From: Chelonoidis abingdonii
Taxonomy: Eukaryota > Chordata > Testudines > Testudinidae
Length of the DNA: 64,000 bases
Assembly: GCF_003597395.2 (NCBI RefSeq)
Contig: NC_133771.1
Span: 43,725,283 to 43,789,282 of the forward strand
Direction: 5' to 3'
In this document: in pieces, positions 52,622 to 64,000 of the stretch
Position numbering within the stretch: the stretch's first letter is position 1
Layout: every line of letters starts with the position of its first letter
Translations under genes and position numbers: made by a program
The notes under the pieces: model-generated
What the model was told of the DNA's origin: nothing
The model's input: only the letters and a program-made list of their open reading frames with translations
The model's database searches: none

Positions 52622-53725
52622 GTACCACCATTCACAGAAAGTCCAAAAATCACATTGGTGCCTTGCCCTAGTGGCTACTATACTTGCTTTTCTAGTCTAT
52701 TTCAAAATATATGGAAGCAATTTTATTTTGTTTGTTTTAAACAATTATATTGTTTTATTCAGTAGGGCTGTGTGCTTCTGCAGACACTTTCTTTACTCCA
52801 TCCCTTCCCTTTGCAAGCATGGGACACTGTTTCCCACCTGTCCTTGTTTATGCATGCTCCACGTGCTGACAGTCTGGAACAACACAGTTCTCAGTGTCTG
52901 GTGAGTGCAATTTGATTGGTTGCTATCCCTGGTGGGAGGGGCTATAAATAGAGCTAACTACCTAGGAAGCTCTAGTTACTTTTTCTGCATTCCCATTTGT
53001 AGGACCATGAAAGTGATGGGCCTACAATTTGCTTGGGAAAACAAGGACTTTGCTGCTGCACAATGATTGATTTTCATTCATTAGTTCATCTAGCACAATG
53101 AAAAATGATTCATGAACAAAACTAAAACTGGTAGCAATTTACCCAAAATGAACATGGCTGTATATTATTCCATCCCAGTGGTGATCCTTAGCAAAGATGT
53201 TAAACTACAGTATTATATATCTTTTTTAATGGAGTTTACTTCTACTTAGCTCTATAACTTTTATGTGGTTGCTTTTATCTTGTTTTAGGAATTTTCCTGT
53301 CTTTGACTTCCTTCCTCACATTCAAAGTTCTATCATGAGACTTTGAGTATAATGCAAATTTATCTTTTTGCTTTATCTAAATTTCCTTGATTGTAGGGTC
53401 TGTTGTCCAGTGACCCTGATCACAGGGAAGGTTGGAAAGCAAAATTAAACTATATTTCATATAGTAAAGTACTTGGCTTTAGAAAGTGATAATTAAAGGA
53501 ATTAAAGCTGTAATTATGCAAGTAGGGGAAGTAAGGGCAACACAAATTTGAATAGTCTTTACAATAAATAGTTGCTCCAATAAATGCACAATAGTAAATA
53601 GGTGGTGAAATCACAGACAATCACTGCACTCTTGAATGAACTCATGTAGAAAAATGATAAAAGAAAAAGATATCCTATCGCCTCTGGGTGAACACTTTTC
53701 ACAAAGCGATCACTCTGTATATGAC
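52622..53725. other. Intronic sequence with a promoter-like patch near 52912
   Basis: Nothing is recognised apart from a TATA/CCAAT-like module at 52912-52950. The open frame 52671-52904 has no domain features. Confidence 0.4.
52912..52950 (+). promoter_or_regulatory. CCAAT/TATA-like module (possible LTR promoter)
   Basis: gattggttgc (an inverted CCAAT box) is followed about 30 bp later by ggctataaatagagc, a near-ideal TATA box. This spacing is typical of strong RNA polymerase II promoters, including those in LTRs. It is on the plus strand, antisense to CSMD1. No downstream gene is recognised. Confidence 0.4.
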
Positions 53726-54427
53726 TGTAGCAGGGTGGACCCCTGCTCCTGCCCTGAAGGGGTTAAAAACAGCCCTGGGAAGGGGCTGTGGCTGGAGGAA
53801 GCAGCCTTTAGGCTGGGCTGATTGGGGAAGTGGCTGCAGCTGGGGCCACACCCCAAACTGAGCAACGGTCCTCATAAGAAGGCCAGGGGAGCTAGATGCG
53901 GTCAGTCTCTCTCTAGCTATAGAGGGAGATGGGCCTGGCTGCTGGGAGCTAGAGGCAAAATACCTGAGGGGAGCAGGGCTGAGGACAGGCTGAGGAGCTG
54001 GGGAGCTCTAGCCTAGAAAGCCCCAGGCTGCCGCCTGGCATTAGGCCAAGAGGTACTGGGGGTTGCAGGGTGCAACCCAGGGGTAGGCCAAGGCAGCAGG
54101 ACCAAACCCCTTTGCCTGTGATGAGTGGCTGATACTGCAGCTTGCCCCAGTGAACAGGGGTTTGGTGGAGACTGGGCAGTCATCATATACTGAGGCAAAG
54201 AGGGGAGAGAGAGGGTGGGGTCCCCTGGGAAGGGGAAACCCTCAGGGAAAGGGGTGACTGCTTGGGGACAGCACTCCATGCAAAAGGGCACTGGGTCCAG
54301 GGAGGGACACAGGGCCAGAGGACAGGTGGATCACCGGCTTGCAGAGGGCACTCCGGAGCTGGAACCGAGCTAATTCCCAGAAGTAACCAGGAGGAGGCAC
54401 CGCGGGGGTGAGTCCGGCCCGTTTACA
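53726..54427 (+). mobile_element. Solo LTR-like element with 5-bp target duplication ATGAC
   Basis: It begins TGTAGCAGGGTGG and ends CCCGTTTACA. The 5-mer ATGAC flanks it exactly on both sides (53721-53725 and 54428-54432). The interior is GC-rich against AT-rich flanks. No AATAAA is obvious inside. A 5-bp duplication and TG...CA ends fit an endogenous retrovirus-type solo LTR. Open frames at 53822-54016 and 54013-54291 are compositional. Confidence 0.78.
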
Positions 54428-54432
54428 ATGAC

Positions 54433-56342
54433 CTATCTGTCTTCATCCTCAAAGGAATCCTGCACACTTTCAGAAGACCAGCCTGGGAGCTTAAATTCAT
54501 AACTTTGTTAGACACAAAAAAAGTGGACTGAATAGAGACACTGGATTTATGGCTTATTACAACAATTTATAACCCACTAACCCCCTCCCCACTCCCCCAC
54601 ATCTGCTCCTCTCTTCCTTTCCTTTCTATGACTGGAGAGATGTTTACCTGGCCACTTCACCATGAATGGTCCAGTGAAATATGCATTAACTACTTATGCT
54701 AAATAATCTGTTCCTTCCTGTATTTAGCTGTGATACTCTTAGTAAGTTTCCCAGACCTAAAGAAGAGCTCTGTGTAAGCTTGAAAGCTTGTTTCTCTCAC
54801 CAACAGAAGTTTACCCAATAAAATATATATTAACTCATCCATCTTGTCTCTCTAATATCCTGGGACTGACATGGCTACAACAACACAGGACACAAGGCAT
54901 TATTCACATTTCTGCAGGCCCTAGCAGGGGTGTGTAGGTTAGAGTGGCTTTGTTTATTTATTTCTGAGAAATCTGTCACTGAGCAATAGATATTCTACTC
55001 CAGGAATTATTTTACATATGGGTTCCACAGGGATTCTCCTTTGTTCAATTTGCATATGAGGGGAGATTACCTCATTCTAAAAAAAAAAAAATCTTCCTTA
55101 GATTAATATACTTTTCAGAATAAAGTACAAAACTGATTCTGAAAGATTGTGTGGTCTACAGGTGGAGTACAGGATTGAAGGCAGATGTACTACCTCTCCT
55201 TCTGACCTCAACACAGGGAACAGGATGGTGTGAAGCCAATGGGATGTAGCAGAGCTTTCTTCTGCTGAACCTTGACTGGTATATGGGTCCCAGAGAGACC
55301 CATAAAATGTTCTAAATTATGTAGGTTTTGGAGTCAGGACCAGGACAATCCACAATACCCAGAAACAGGGAACTGTAATTAGATCCTGGACACATACACA
55401 CCTTTCCCTGTTTCTTCCCCCACACTCACCACACAAAGCAGAGCTTGAATGTGGGAGAGTTCCACCATAAGTAAAAGGGATATTAATACATACATACCCT
55501 GCAGAGTTGCTGTGACACTAAGTTAATTAGCATTGTACAACAACCTGAACATTCCCTGAGATAGTTGACTAACAGTTTCTTCTCTCTCTCTCTGTTTCTT
55601 CACAGTGCACAGGAAATCCTGGCATCTATGCCCAACCTTTATATATAGGTCTTCTCTATCTGATTAGTTTAAGCTACAAATTATATCTGTACTTGCTTGT
55701 GTCGATTATATTAGCATTAAAGATTTTTGTGGTATTTTTGTATAAAAGATATTATATAAAAATGTGTTGTAATGAATGTATGGAATGGACCCAAATAGTG
55801 AAATCCTCATACTTTATTCAAGAGCATAAAGCAAAATCATGTACACATATTCCCTTTCACAAATTATTTAAGTAACAACAATATCCTCAACTATTCTGTA
55901 AATAGTATATGCAATGTTTACCCAGATCCTAACTCTCAAATGAACCCATGAGTCAAACATGGGTCATCAACTACTTAAAGGAGCAACTATATAACTTCTA
56001 TGACAATATATCTTTGACTTTTGTTAAAAAATACAATAAAAATAAAATTAAAAAGTTGCACCTTGCTTTGAGAGTGTTGATTTACAAACAAATTACATTT
56101 CATTTCTAAAATACTTAATAGTGTAAACAAATGTGTTATTCAAGACATTCTCAGTTTGCAACAGCTGATTTCAACCAGTGGTAGTGAATCTTATTTATTT
56201 GTTTTCAATTTATCAGCAGAATGTTAGGAAAACAAAATAGTCTCATTTACAGTTATTACAGAAATGAAGTAAATATAAAACACTACAAATACAAATATAC
56301 TATCAGAAAGCATGATATTTGGTAAACAAGAATGCACCTTAC
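54433..56342. other. Intronic sequence with a short repeat scrap at 54775-54895
   Basis: 54775-54895 has gcttgtttctctcaccaaca and tctaatatcctgggactgac, a recognisable sauropsid repeat fragment (family not named). The rest is AT-rich without supported features. Confidence 0.45.
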
Positions 56343-56537
56343 CCTTACAACTATGCCTTTCATCACCTCCACTCCATGTGCCGTTAGATCTGCACTGTAT
56401 GAGCCTTTGACCCCCTAAATAATAGCCAGGACTGCAGCTCAGCATGACTTGACCTCCATACTCATTCAATGACCCAGATATCAGTCTCCAGATGACATGC
56501 TCTGAGAGCAGAGTCTCAATGCTGAGGCAAGTTGCAG
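56343..56537 (-). CDS. CSMD1: CSMD1 exon encoding one Sushi (CCP) domain (most upstream exon in window)
   Basis: CSMD1 is a very large single-pass membrane protein of CUB and Sushi modules, known as a complement regulator and neural/epithelial surface protein. This 195-bp exon encodes one Sushi module. Four cysteines are visible, in ATCLS, LSCSPGYY, IQCRSNG and HSCK, with the conserved tryptophan in GTWSGG. The acceptor reads cttcacag before CTGCAAC and the donor is AAGG/gtaagg, so the exon starts and ends in phase 1. Its last G plus TT of the next exon gives Val, as expected for the CxVxSC linker. NGT is a possible N-glycosylation site. The segment EHVIWRL..GSLNEYG matches my memory of CSMD1 better than CSMD2 or CSMD3. 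An open frame reading past both ends (56224-56568) is intron read-through, not a start. Family assignment is secure; the paralogue is likely. Confidence 0.88.
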
Positions 56538-56812
56538 CTGTGAAGAATGGAAATTTGTATATTAGCACTTTTCCCTGACATTACTTCACAAAAAATAACT
56601 GATGGTCTTATTGACAGGAGGCTTTCCATGTGAAATGAAGCATGCTGTGAACATTTTTAAAACACAAACTCCAGCAAAGAGCAACAGACATTGCATAATA
56701 CAAAGGGATTTTAGTAGTTTGTAGTACATTGCAATTTAGATACAATAGAACAATTATATAGTTATATACAGTTACATTTTCTAAGATAAAGACAATTTAT
56801 TTAAAATTAAAT

Positions 56813-56962
56813 AATCATAGAATCATAGACTTTAAGGTCAGAAGGGACCATTATGATTATCTAGTCTGACCTCCTGCACAATGCAGGCTACAGAATCTCA
56901 ACCACCCACTCCTGTATCAAACCTGTGTCTGAGCCATTGAAGTCCTCAAATCATGGTTAAGG
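56813..56962 (-). mobile_element. CR1 3' end fragment, minus strand
   Basis: aatcatagactttaaggtca then gaagggaccattatgattat and ctagtctgacctcctgcaca is the reverse complement of the CR1 3' end. It is in sense with CSMD1. Confidence 0.8.
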
Positions 56963-58079
56963 AAAGATCAAACTATAGACTACAATGGATATATAAGAAA
57001 TAGCAGACAATGATGAAGTACTTAATAGTCAATGGGGAAACTTTTCAGGATATAGTCTTTTGTTATCTAATGCAAAAGACAGTCCAGTTCTATCAACAAT
57101 GTTTGATAAATGTAACACTTTAAAAAAAATGTTTCACTTCATTGCACTTAACATTTACTGGGCTCTAACTGGATTCTTTCAGGTGTATCCTATAAACACA
57201 CTGTAGTGAAGAAAGTTAAATATTCAATCCTAATTACCTGGAAACTGATGTACTGTAAGTACACCATAGCAGTTATGACATTACAAATTGGAGCAGTTGC
57301 CATTAAAAAAAAAATCAACATTTGACACACCACAGTGACGTCAGTACTGCAGCTTCTCGTATTCCAAGTTTGGGAAGATAGTGTACTTACTATAAGTAAT
57401 GGAGAATATCAGTGTTACGTTTTTCATGATATTCATGCAAGTTATAACTGAATTTTGTGTGAACTGTCATAGGAACCGTGCAATTTACAGTGTAGTTGGA
57501 GATAATTTCTCAAGCCTGCTGTTGACTTTATTTATTAAAGTTCAAAGATAAAGTTCACGGAATATTTATTTGGTTAGTATGAACATTATTCAAAAATATG
57601 TGCTAAATATTAAAGTTGATTACTTTTTAATCTGATTTCATTTTATTACAATATTTGGGAATATGTACAGATCTTAAAGAAAAGAGAAGAAACTCTCAAA
57701 TTCAATATCCTATATTCTGAATTTCAAAATTACATTACTATAGAAAAATAGGGTTCAGAACTTACTAGCGAGTGCCTTGTCACACTGTGACTATAGGAAG
57801 AGGCCATAGCCACTAACATTTATGAAAAGAAACATTTATCCTCCTGACCCACCCCCCCGTCCCACCAAAAAATGAAATACAGCTAAGAAAACAATACAAA
57901 ATACAAAAATTTTGCCTTTGAATCTGGCCATAGAAATTAAGATACATTGCAAAGGTCCTGTTTTAGCAATCATCATATCCGATCATCTATATAATCCACT
58001 TAGGCCATTGCATTACTATTACTAGTTCATATAAAGGCCATAAGGACCTGAAACAGATATGTAAGATACTCAAAATTGT
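56963..58079. other. AT-rich intronic sequence, nothing recognised
   Basis: No exon or named repeat is visible. Confidence 0.5.
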
Positions 58080-60236
58080 GCTAAAATATAGAACGGTAAC
58101 TAAACATAAATGTGTCTGATTCTTATTTAAACTAAGGCCGTTTTACTCCACTCTGACAGTGTTAATGAGCCACAAAGTGGTTATAAATTACATTTACTCC
58201 CACTTTTAGGCTACTTTCCATTGCCAGGGTGATGTAAAATAGTCTTAGTGCAAATGTATCAGAGGGATAGCCATGTTAGTCTGGATCTGTAAAAGCAGCA
58301 ACGAATCCTGTGGCACCTTATAGACTAACAAATGGGAATTTAGCCCTGAAGTGTTTGGTGCACAGAAACAGTGAGAGAAAAAGAGTTAGTGAAATTCCTG
58401 GACTGTGATTAAAAAATAATGCATTTTTAAAATTTAAATTTCCTCTGGTTTGTATTTATTTTTAACTATTCAGAATATTTTACTATTTTGTGATTATAAG
58501 TATGTCTTTTCCAGTACTTCATGCACCCATGGTATAGACTCAGTCATTACAAAATACAGAACTGATACTGCTGGAGGCCTATGTGGGAAAGATGCAACAG
58601 TTTCTGAGCTGGGAAAATTACCTAAAGGGTGTGTGACTGGCAAATTTGAGGCTATACTTCCAAACAGGGATGACATGTAGATATCCCAGATCTTTTTCAG
58701 TTTAATCCAAATGTGGTTATCAAATTGTACAATGACATTAAAGTGTCCATATTTTGAGATAAGTTAGGGTTCCCTCCCCCCATTACAGTATTTCACAGTT
58801 TTTGGAAGGAGTTGCTCAGTTTAGGTGATCACTTCCTATTTGCTAACATTATTTTAGCTGCTAGTAATTTTTGTTTGTTTGTTTGTCTCACAGCAGCTCA
58901 AGGTGTTTCCAGATACAAAAATCAGATGCTGAGAAAAAGTGGTTATTTGCTTATTAGTAAATTATAAATAAATTATTAAATGATCAAAAAGTTTAACTCT
59001 TCAATATAAAATCATGTAGGTCTATCATATGATATACATTATTTTAAATAAATATTCAGTAACTTTCTAGATCTACCATAAGGCTAATTTTCATCACTGC
59101 CTCTTTCAAGTAATGGTTTTAGAGAGAAATATGGTTCTTTCAAAGATGAAAGGGAGCCTCTTATTTAGCTTAATCATCACCAGTAAAGAGATTCAAGCTC
59201 AACCACAGGGAATATTTTAAACCATTTTAGAGATAAGAGGTTCACCTATTTCAACCTTATGGAAATGAGCTCCCAAAATAATTTCTCTTAATCTGACAGA
59301 TTTTAGTAGGACACTTTGTTGACAGTTCAGATATACAAAACCCACCTCCATTCTAACAGCAAACACACTTTTCTACATCGCTTTTACGTTTTACCACAGC
59401 ACAATACAATTTCCATATGAAACCAAATATGTGATTGCCAGAGTACAAGATATGCTTTCTCTGATTCATGGCTATATGCAAGTGTAACTGACTCTAAAAT
59501 GCTGCTTGAGATATTGTAGTTTTTAGTTTTACAATGAATGATTCTGATTCATTAGTTTCCACTTCATTCAGGAGATAAAAAATAAACCAACAGTTGCTTT
59601 ATTTAACTCACCCAGGTTTTCTGGGTAGTGCCATAATGAATTAGACTTCTCGGTCTTCCCTTTGTGAAGTACAGAGACTACAGACATTTGTCATTTACAC
59701 AGATGAAATTATTTGCATCAGAGATGATTTCAGCTTCATCCAGATGTAAAGAAGCAGCTGTCTTCTTTCAACATTGATTTGTTTTTATGAAGTAATGTGT
59801 GAGTAAGCACTGCTTGTTACTAAGTCTAGTTCAGCAAATGTAATTACATATCTAAAAGTAAGATTAGGTGTTATTTCAGCAAAATGATTTCATCTACATA
59901 TACTAATATCCATGTATACACACAAATGCAGGGAATTCATTTTGAACTATAATCACCATAAAAAAGCACTGAGAAATGGAGCTACTGTACCATTATAAAA
60001 TATGTTTGTCTCTAAATACTCACTCCTGCACATAAGATGATACTGACAAAAAAAAGGAGTAGTAGTATACCAAATTGAGCTGCAAAACAAACGTATGTCT
60101 GGAATCTTTAAAAGGGACATTAATCATGTTGCTTTAGCTGTATTAGGCTCCAATCCTTCCAAGATTTATATATGTGCTTAAATTTGTATATACTATTGGT
60201 AGTTCCACTGAAGTTAATGGGACGAATCGCGACGCA
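58080..60236 (+). repeat. 2157-bp tandem duplicate, copy 1 (likely assembly artefact)
   Basis: The block recurs at a constant offset of 2158, and every line I compared is identical. It holds AT-rich intron DNA and a repeat scrap at 58255-58336 (gatagccatgttagtctgga, then ctgtggcaccttatagacta). It ends in gacgaatcgcgacgca and is followed by a single N. Confidence 0.93.
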
Positions 60237-60237
60237 N
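60237..60237. other. Single ambiguous base N between the duplicates
   Basis: The only non-ACGT base noticed in the window lies exactly between the two copies, as at a contig join or gap placeholder. Confidence 0.95.
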
Positions 60238-62394
60238 GCTAAAATATAGAACGGTAACTAAACATAAATGTGTCTGATTCTTATTTAAACTAAGGCCGTT
60301 TTACTCCACTCTGACAGTGTTAATGAGCCACAAAGTGGTTATAAATTACATTTACTCCCACTTTTAGGCTACTTTCCATTGCCAGGGTGATGTAAAATAG
60401 TCTTAGTGCAAATGTATCAGAGGGATAGCCATGTTAGTCTGGATCTGTAAAAGCAGCAACGAATCCTGTGGCACCTTATAGACTAACAAATGGGAATTTA
60501 GCCCTGAAGTGTTTGGTGCACAGAAACAGTGAGAGAAAAAGAGTTAGTGAAATTCCTGGACTGTGATTAAAAAATAATGCATTTTTAAAATTTAAATTTC
60601 CTCTGGTTTGTATTTATTTTTAACTATTCAGAATATTTTACTATTTTGTGATTATAAGTATGTCTTTTCCAGTACTTCATGCACCCATGGTATAGACTCA
60701 GTCATTACAAAATACAGAACTGATACTGCTGGAGGCCTATGTGGGAAAGATGCAACAGTTTCTGAGCTGGGAAAATTACCTAAAGGGTGTGTGACTGGCA
60801 AATTTGAGGCTATACTTCCAAACAGGGATGACATGTAGATATCCCAGATCTTTTTCAGTTTAATCCAAATGTGGTTATCAAATTGTACAATGACATTAAA
60901 GTGTCCATATTTTGAGATAAGTTAGGGTTCCCTCCCCCCATTACAGTATTTCACAGTTTTTGGAAGGAGTTGCTCAGTTTAGGTGATCACTTCCTATTTG
61001 CTAACATTATTTTAGCTGCTAGTAATTTTTGTTTGTTTGTTTGTCTCACAGCAGCTCAAGGTGTTTCCAGATACAAAAATCAGATGCTGAGAAAAAGTGG
61101 TTATTTGCTTATTAGTAAATTATAAATAAATTATTAAATGATCAAAAAGTTTAACTCTTCAATATAAAATCATGTAGGTCTATCATATGATATACATTAT
61201 TTTAAATAAATATTCAGTAACTTTCTAGATCTACCATAAGGCTAATTTTCATCACTGCCTCTTTCAAGTAATGGTTTTAGAGAGAAATATGGTTCTTTCA
61301 AAGATGAAAGGGAGCCTCTTATTTAGCTTAATCATCACCAGTAAAGAGATTCAAGCTCAACCACAGGGAATATTTTAAACCATTTTAGAGATAAGAGGTT
61401 CACCTATTTCAACCTTATGGAAATGAGCTCCCAAAATAATTTCTCTTAATCTGACAGATTTTAGTAGGACACTTTGTTGACAGTTCAGATATACAAAACC
61501 CACCTCCATTCTAACAGCAAACACACTTTTCTACATCGCTTTTACGTTTTACCACAGCACAATACAATTTCCATATGAAACCAAATATGTGATTGCCAGA
61601 GTACAAGATATGCTTTCTCTGATTCATGGCTATATGCAAGTGTAACTGACTCTAAAATGCTGCTTGAGATATTGTAGTTTTTAGTTTTACAATGAATGAT
61701 TCTGATTCATTAGTTTCCACTTCATTCAGGAGATAAAAAATAAACCAACAGTTGCTTTATTTAACTCACCCAGGTTTTCTGGGTAGTGCCATAATGAATT
61801 AGACTTCTCGGTCTTCCCTTTGTGAAGTACAGAGACTACAGACATTTGTCATTTACACAGATGAAATTATTTGCATCAGAGATGATTTCAGCTTCATCCA
61901 GATGTAAAGAAGCAGCTGTCTTCTTTCAACATTGATTTGTTTTTATGAAGTAATGTGTGAGTAAGCACTGCTTGTTACTAAGTCTAGTTCAGCAAATGTA
62001 ATTACATATCTAAAAGTAAGATTAGGTGTTATTTCAGCAAAATGATTTCATCTACATATACTAATATCCATGTATACACACAAATGCAGGGAATTCATTT
62101 TGAACTATAATCACCATAAAAAAGCACTGAGAAATGGAGCTACTGTACCATTATAAAATATGTTTGTCTCTAAATACTCACTCCTGCACATAAGATGATA
62201 CTGACAAAAAAAAGGAGTAGTAGTATACCAAATTGAGCTGCAAAACAAACGTATGTCTGGAATCTTTAAAAGGGACATTAATCATGTTGCTTTAGCTGTA
62301 TTAGGCTCCAATCCTTCCAAGATTTATATATGTGCTTAAATTTGTATATACTATTGGTAGTTCCACTGAAGTTAATGGGACGAATCGCGACGCA
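60238..62394 (+). repeat. 2157-bp tandem duplicate, copy 2
   Basis: Identical to 58080-60236 as read. The sequence runs on into taagttaggcatgctcacaa, which is the natural continuation of the short palindromic repeat at 62355-62412. Copy 2 therefore has the correct right flank and copy 1 has the correct left flank. Confidence 0.93.
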
Positions 62395-64000
62395 TAAGTT
62401 AGGCATGCTCACAAGTTTGGAAGGACTGGGGACTTGATTTGTTTTCAGCTTTGTGGTCTTCCGTTAGGTTTTGAAAATAAGATATTTACAAACCTGTATT
62501 TTAATAAGGTTGTTGATTTAATCTTCTCTTTAGGAAGCACTAGAAATAGTGTAAACTAGTTTGTCTAAAGAGCTTAATTTGCATATTTCCCCATAAAGCA
62601 ATTTTGCCATCTTTAAGGTCTTATAACAAATCCACTTTTACGTTATTTAACTTTGCCATGGCTTAATTAAACTGTTCACTCATATTGTGCGCCGTGCATT
62701 TTCAGCACAAGCTCCAGATGCATTCCTGATGCCTTCAATCCCAGATGTACCTTCATCATTTCCATTAGTTGGAACAGGGTTCCTATTGTAAGCTGTAAAG
62801 ATTCCTAAATATTTTAATTGTGTTTTTCAAAGAAGCCACATTTGACCATTGGGAATCTAAAGTCTATAAGGAACAAAGGCTCAAGAGTCACATCCATGAA
62901 AATGCACTCCCCAATGCATCTCATTTTGGATCATTAAGGTTTTGACTCATGTCTGGAATGGTGGGAGTCTGGAGAACATAATCTCTTCTGACACTGCTGC
63001 AGAGGGGAAGAACAGTTCCTCTCCTTCTCACCTGCTCTGAGAAAGGACAACTCCTGAACACCCTTCTGCACAGCGTTTGTAATTATGAATAGCTCTTAAT
63101 AACGTCTTGTTCCTGCCTCTCATTCTGTGCAACAATCATAATCTGGCCCTTTGAGATCTTCAAGGCAGACTGATTTTTCCTCTTCAGTTGAGTTCTTTTG
63201 ATGGCTGTCAGCCATTGCTTGCCTTGACATAAGTGACAAGAGCATTCCAAGTTCTATGCCAGTGTTCCCTTACACATGGTGCTCTAAGCAATAACCTATA
63301 TGCCTGTATGCATTTTCATTACTTTTTCAAGAAATAATTTTGATAAATGCACTGAGTGTATAATGAGAAAAATCACTCGTTATAAGAGCTAGATATTATT
63401 ATTATTATTATTATTATGTGCAAGTATAATGGCATGAGATACTTGGCTGCTATCCCTGTAACACAAATCTACATACTACAGTTATAATCAGTTTTCTCTG
63501 ATTAAAAGAAATGGAAAGTGCAGCTTACCATGCATTGTCCTTGATTAACAAAATGCCAATACAATGACAATGCATCGTCTAACTACATTCACAGGTTTTT
63601 TGTCATTTATAATACAATAGATGCTTTGTTTTAGATCCTTTTTGTGCCTCAGGGCAGCAATTCATTCAATTAAATTATTGTTCAGAAAGATAATGAAAAA
63701 TAGAAATGATGTTTCTTCCAGAATAAATTGCTACACATGTATCATATGAGAGCAGTAGCTACTACTTTCTAAACCATCATTTTAGCTTAGAATTCTAGAA
63801 CTATCAAGCATGTTTCAAAAAGAAATCTGTAGTATGTAGATTTGTGTAAAGTTATCAGTCTGGCCCAAACTGCTGCTTGAAATGTTTGAAATGAGGAAAT
63901 AAGCATGCAGACTTGGGAGTTGTTCTTAAATATTAAAGAACAAGAATAAAGAAACCATGAAAACGAACAATAAAATTATTTATCTACAAGGTCTATTTTT
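62395..64000. other. AT-rich intronic sequence with a small (ATT)n microsatellite
   Basis: A run of att units lies at about 63394-63417. Nothing else is recognised up to the end of the window. Confidence 0.6.

Noticed and set aside
58450..60838. Two identical 76-codon frames (58450-58680 and 60608-60838) as a duplicated gene
   Set aside because: They are copies of one likely assembly duplication; the peptide has no domain or splice context.

Overview
The window is vertebrate nuclear DNA, most likely from a turtle or a close sauropsid. It is AT-rich and intron-like, with no compact gene array and a heavy load of reptile-type repeats: CR1 LINEs, L2-like LINE tails, an L1/Tx1-type LINE, DIRS-like tyrosine-recombinase retrotransposons, hAT-like MITEs and LTR-type elements. 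The assignment to turtle rests on remembered repeat families and is an inference.

The only host gene I can support is a CSMD-family gene on the minus strand, best matched to CSMD1 (CUB and Sushi multiple domains 1). Four consecutive coding exons lie at 56343-56537, 49130-49303, 33136-33309 and 16304-16477, in that transcriptional order. Each encodes one Sushi/CCP module with four cysteines and a conserved tryptophan. All have AG/GT splice borders and are phase 1 on both sides, and the codons join correctly across every junction. The rest of the window is introns of about 7.0, 15.8 and 16.7 kb plus incomplete flanking introns.

The introns are layered with mobile elements. 1-5.6 kb: CR1 fragments, an RTE-like LINE fragment and a probable solo LTR with a tandem-repeat array. 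5.6-11.3 kb: mostly unique AT-rich DNA. 11.4-14.9 kb: an LTR (5-bp target duplication CTTTA) split by a GC-rich DIRS fragment. 15 kb: an L2-like LINE tail carrying a long inverted duplication. 17.2-19.0 kb: nested MITEs. 20.6-21.6 kb: a hAT-like element with internal tandem repeats. 23.2-24.8 kb: a second DIRS remnant. 26.3-30.3 kb: an L1/Tx1-type LINE split by about 1.07 kb of inserted DNA. 30.8-31.8 kb: an LTR-like TGTCA element. 35.3-41.0 kb: a nearly complete but dead DIRS-like element with inverted terminal repeats, itself invaded by a CR1 and by a second TGTCA element. 45-47 kb: a repeat with a nested hAT MITE, then an L2-like remnant. 51.5-54.4 kb: two LTR-type elements.

At 58080-62394 an apparently identical block of 2157 bp occurs twice in tandem, separated by one N. 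This looks like an assembly artefact. The GC-rich DIRS fragment at 11.9-14.6 kb also looks like poorly polished sequence. The most distinctive biology is the set of three DIRS-lineage remnants, all in the same orientation as the host gene.
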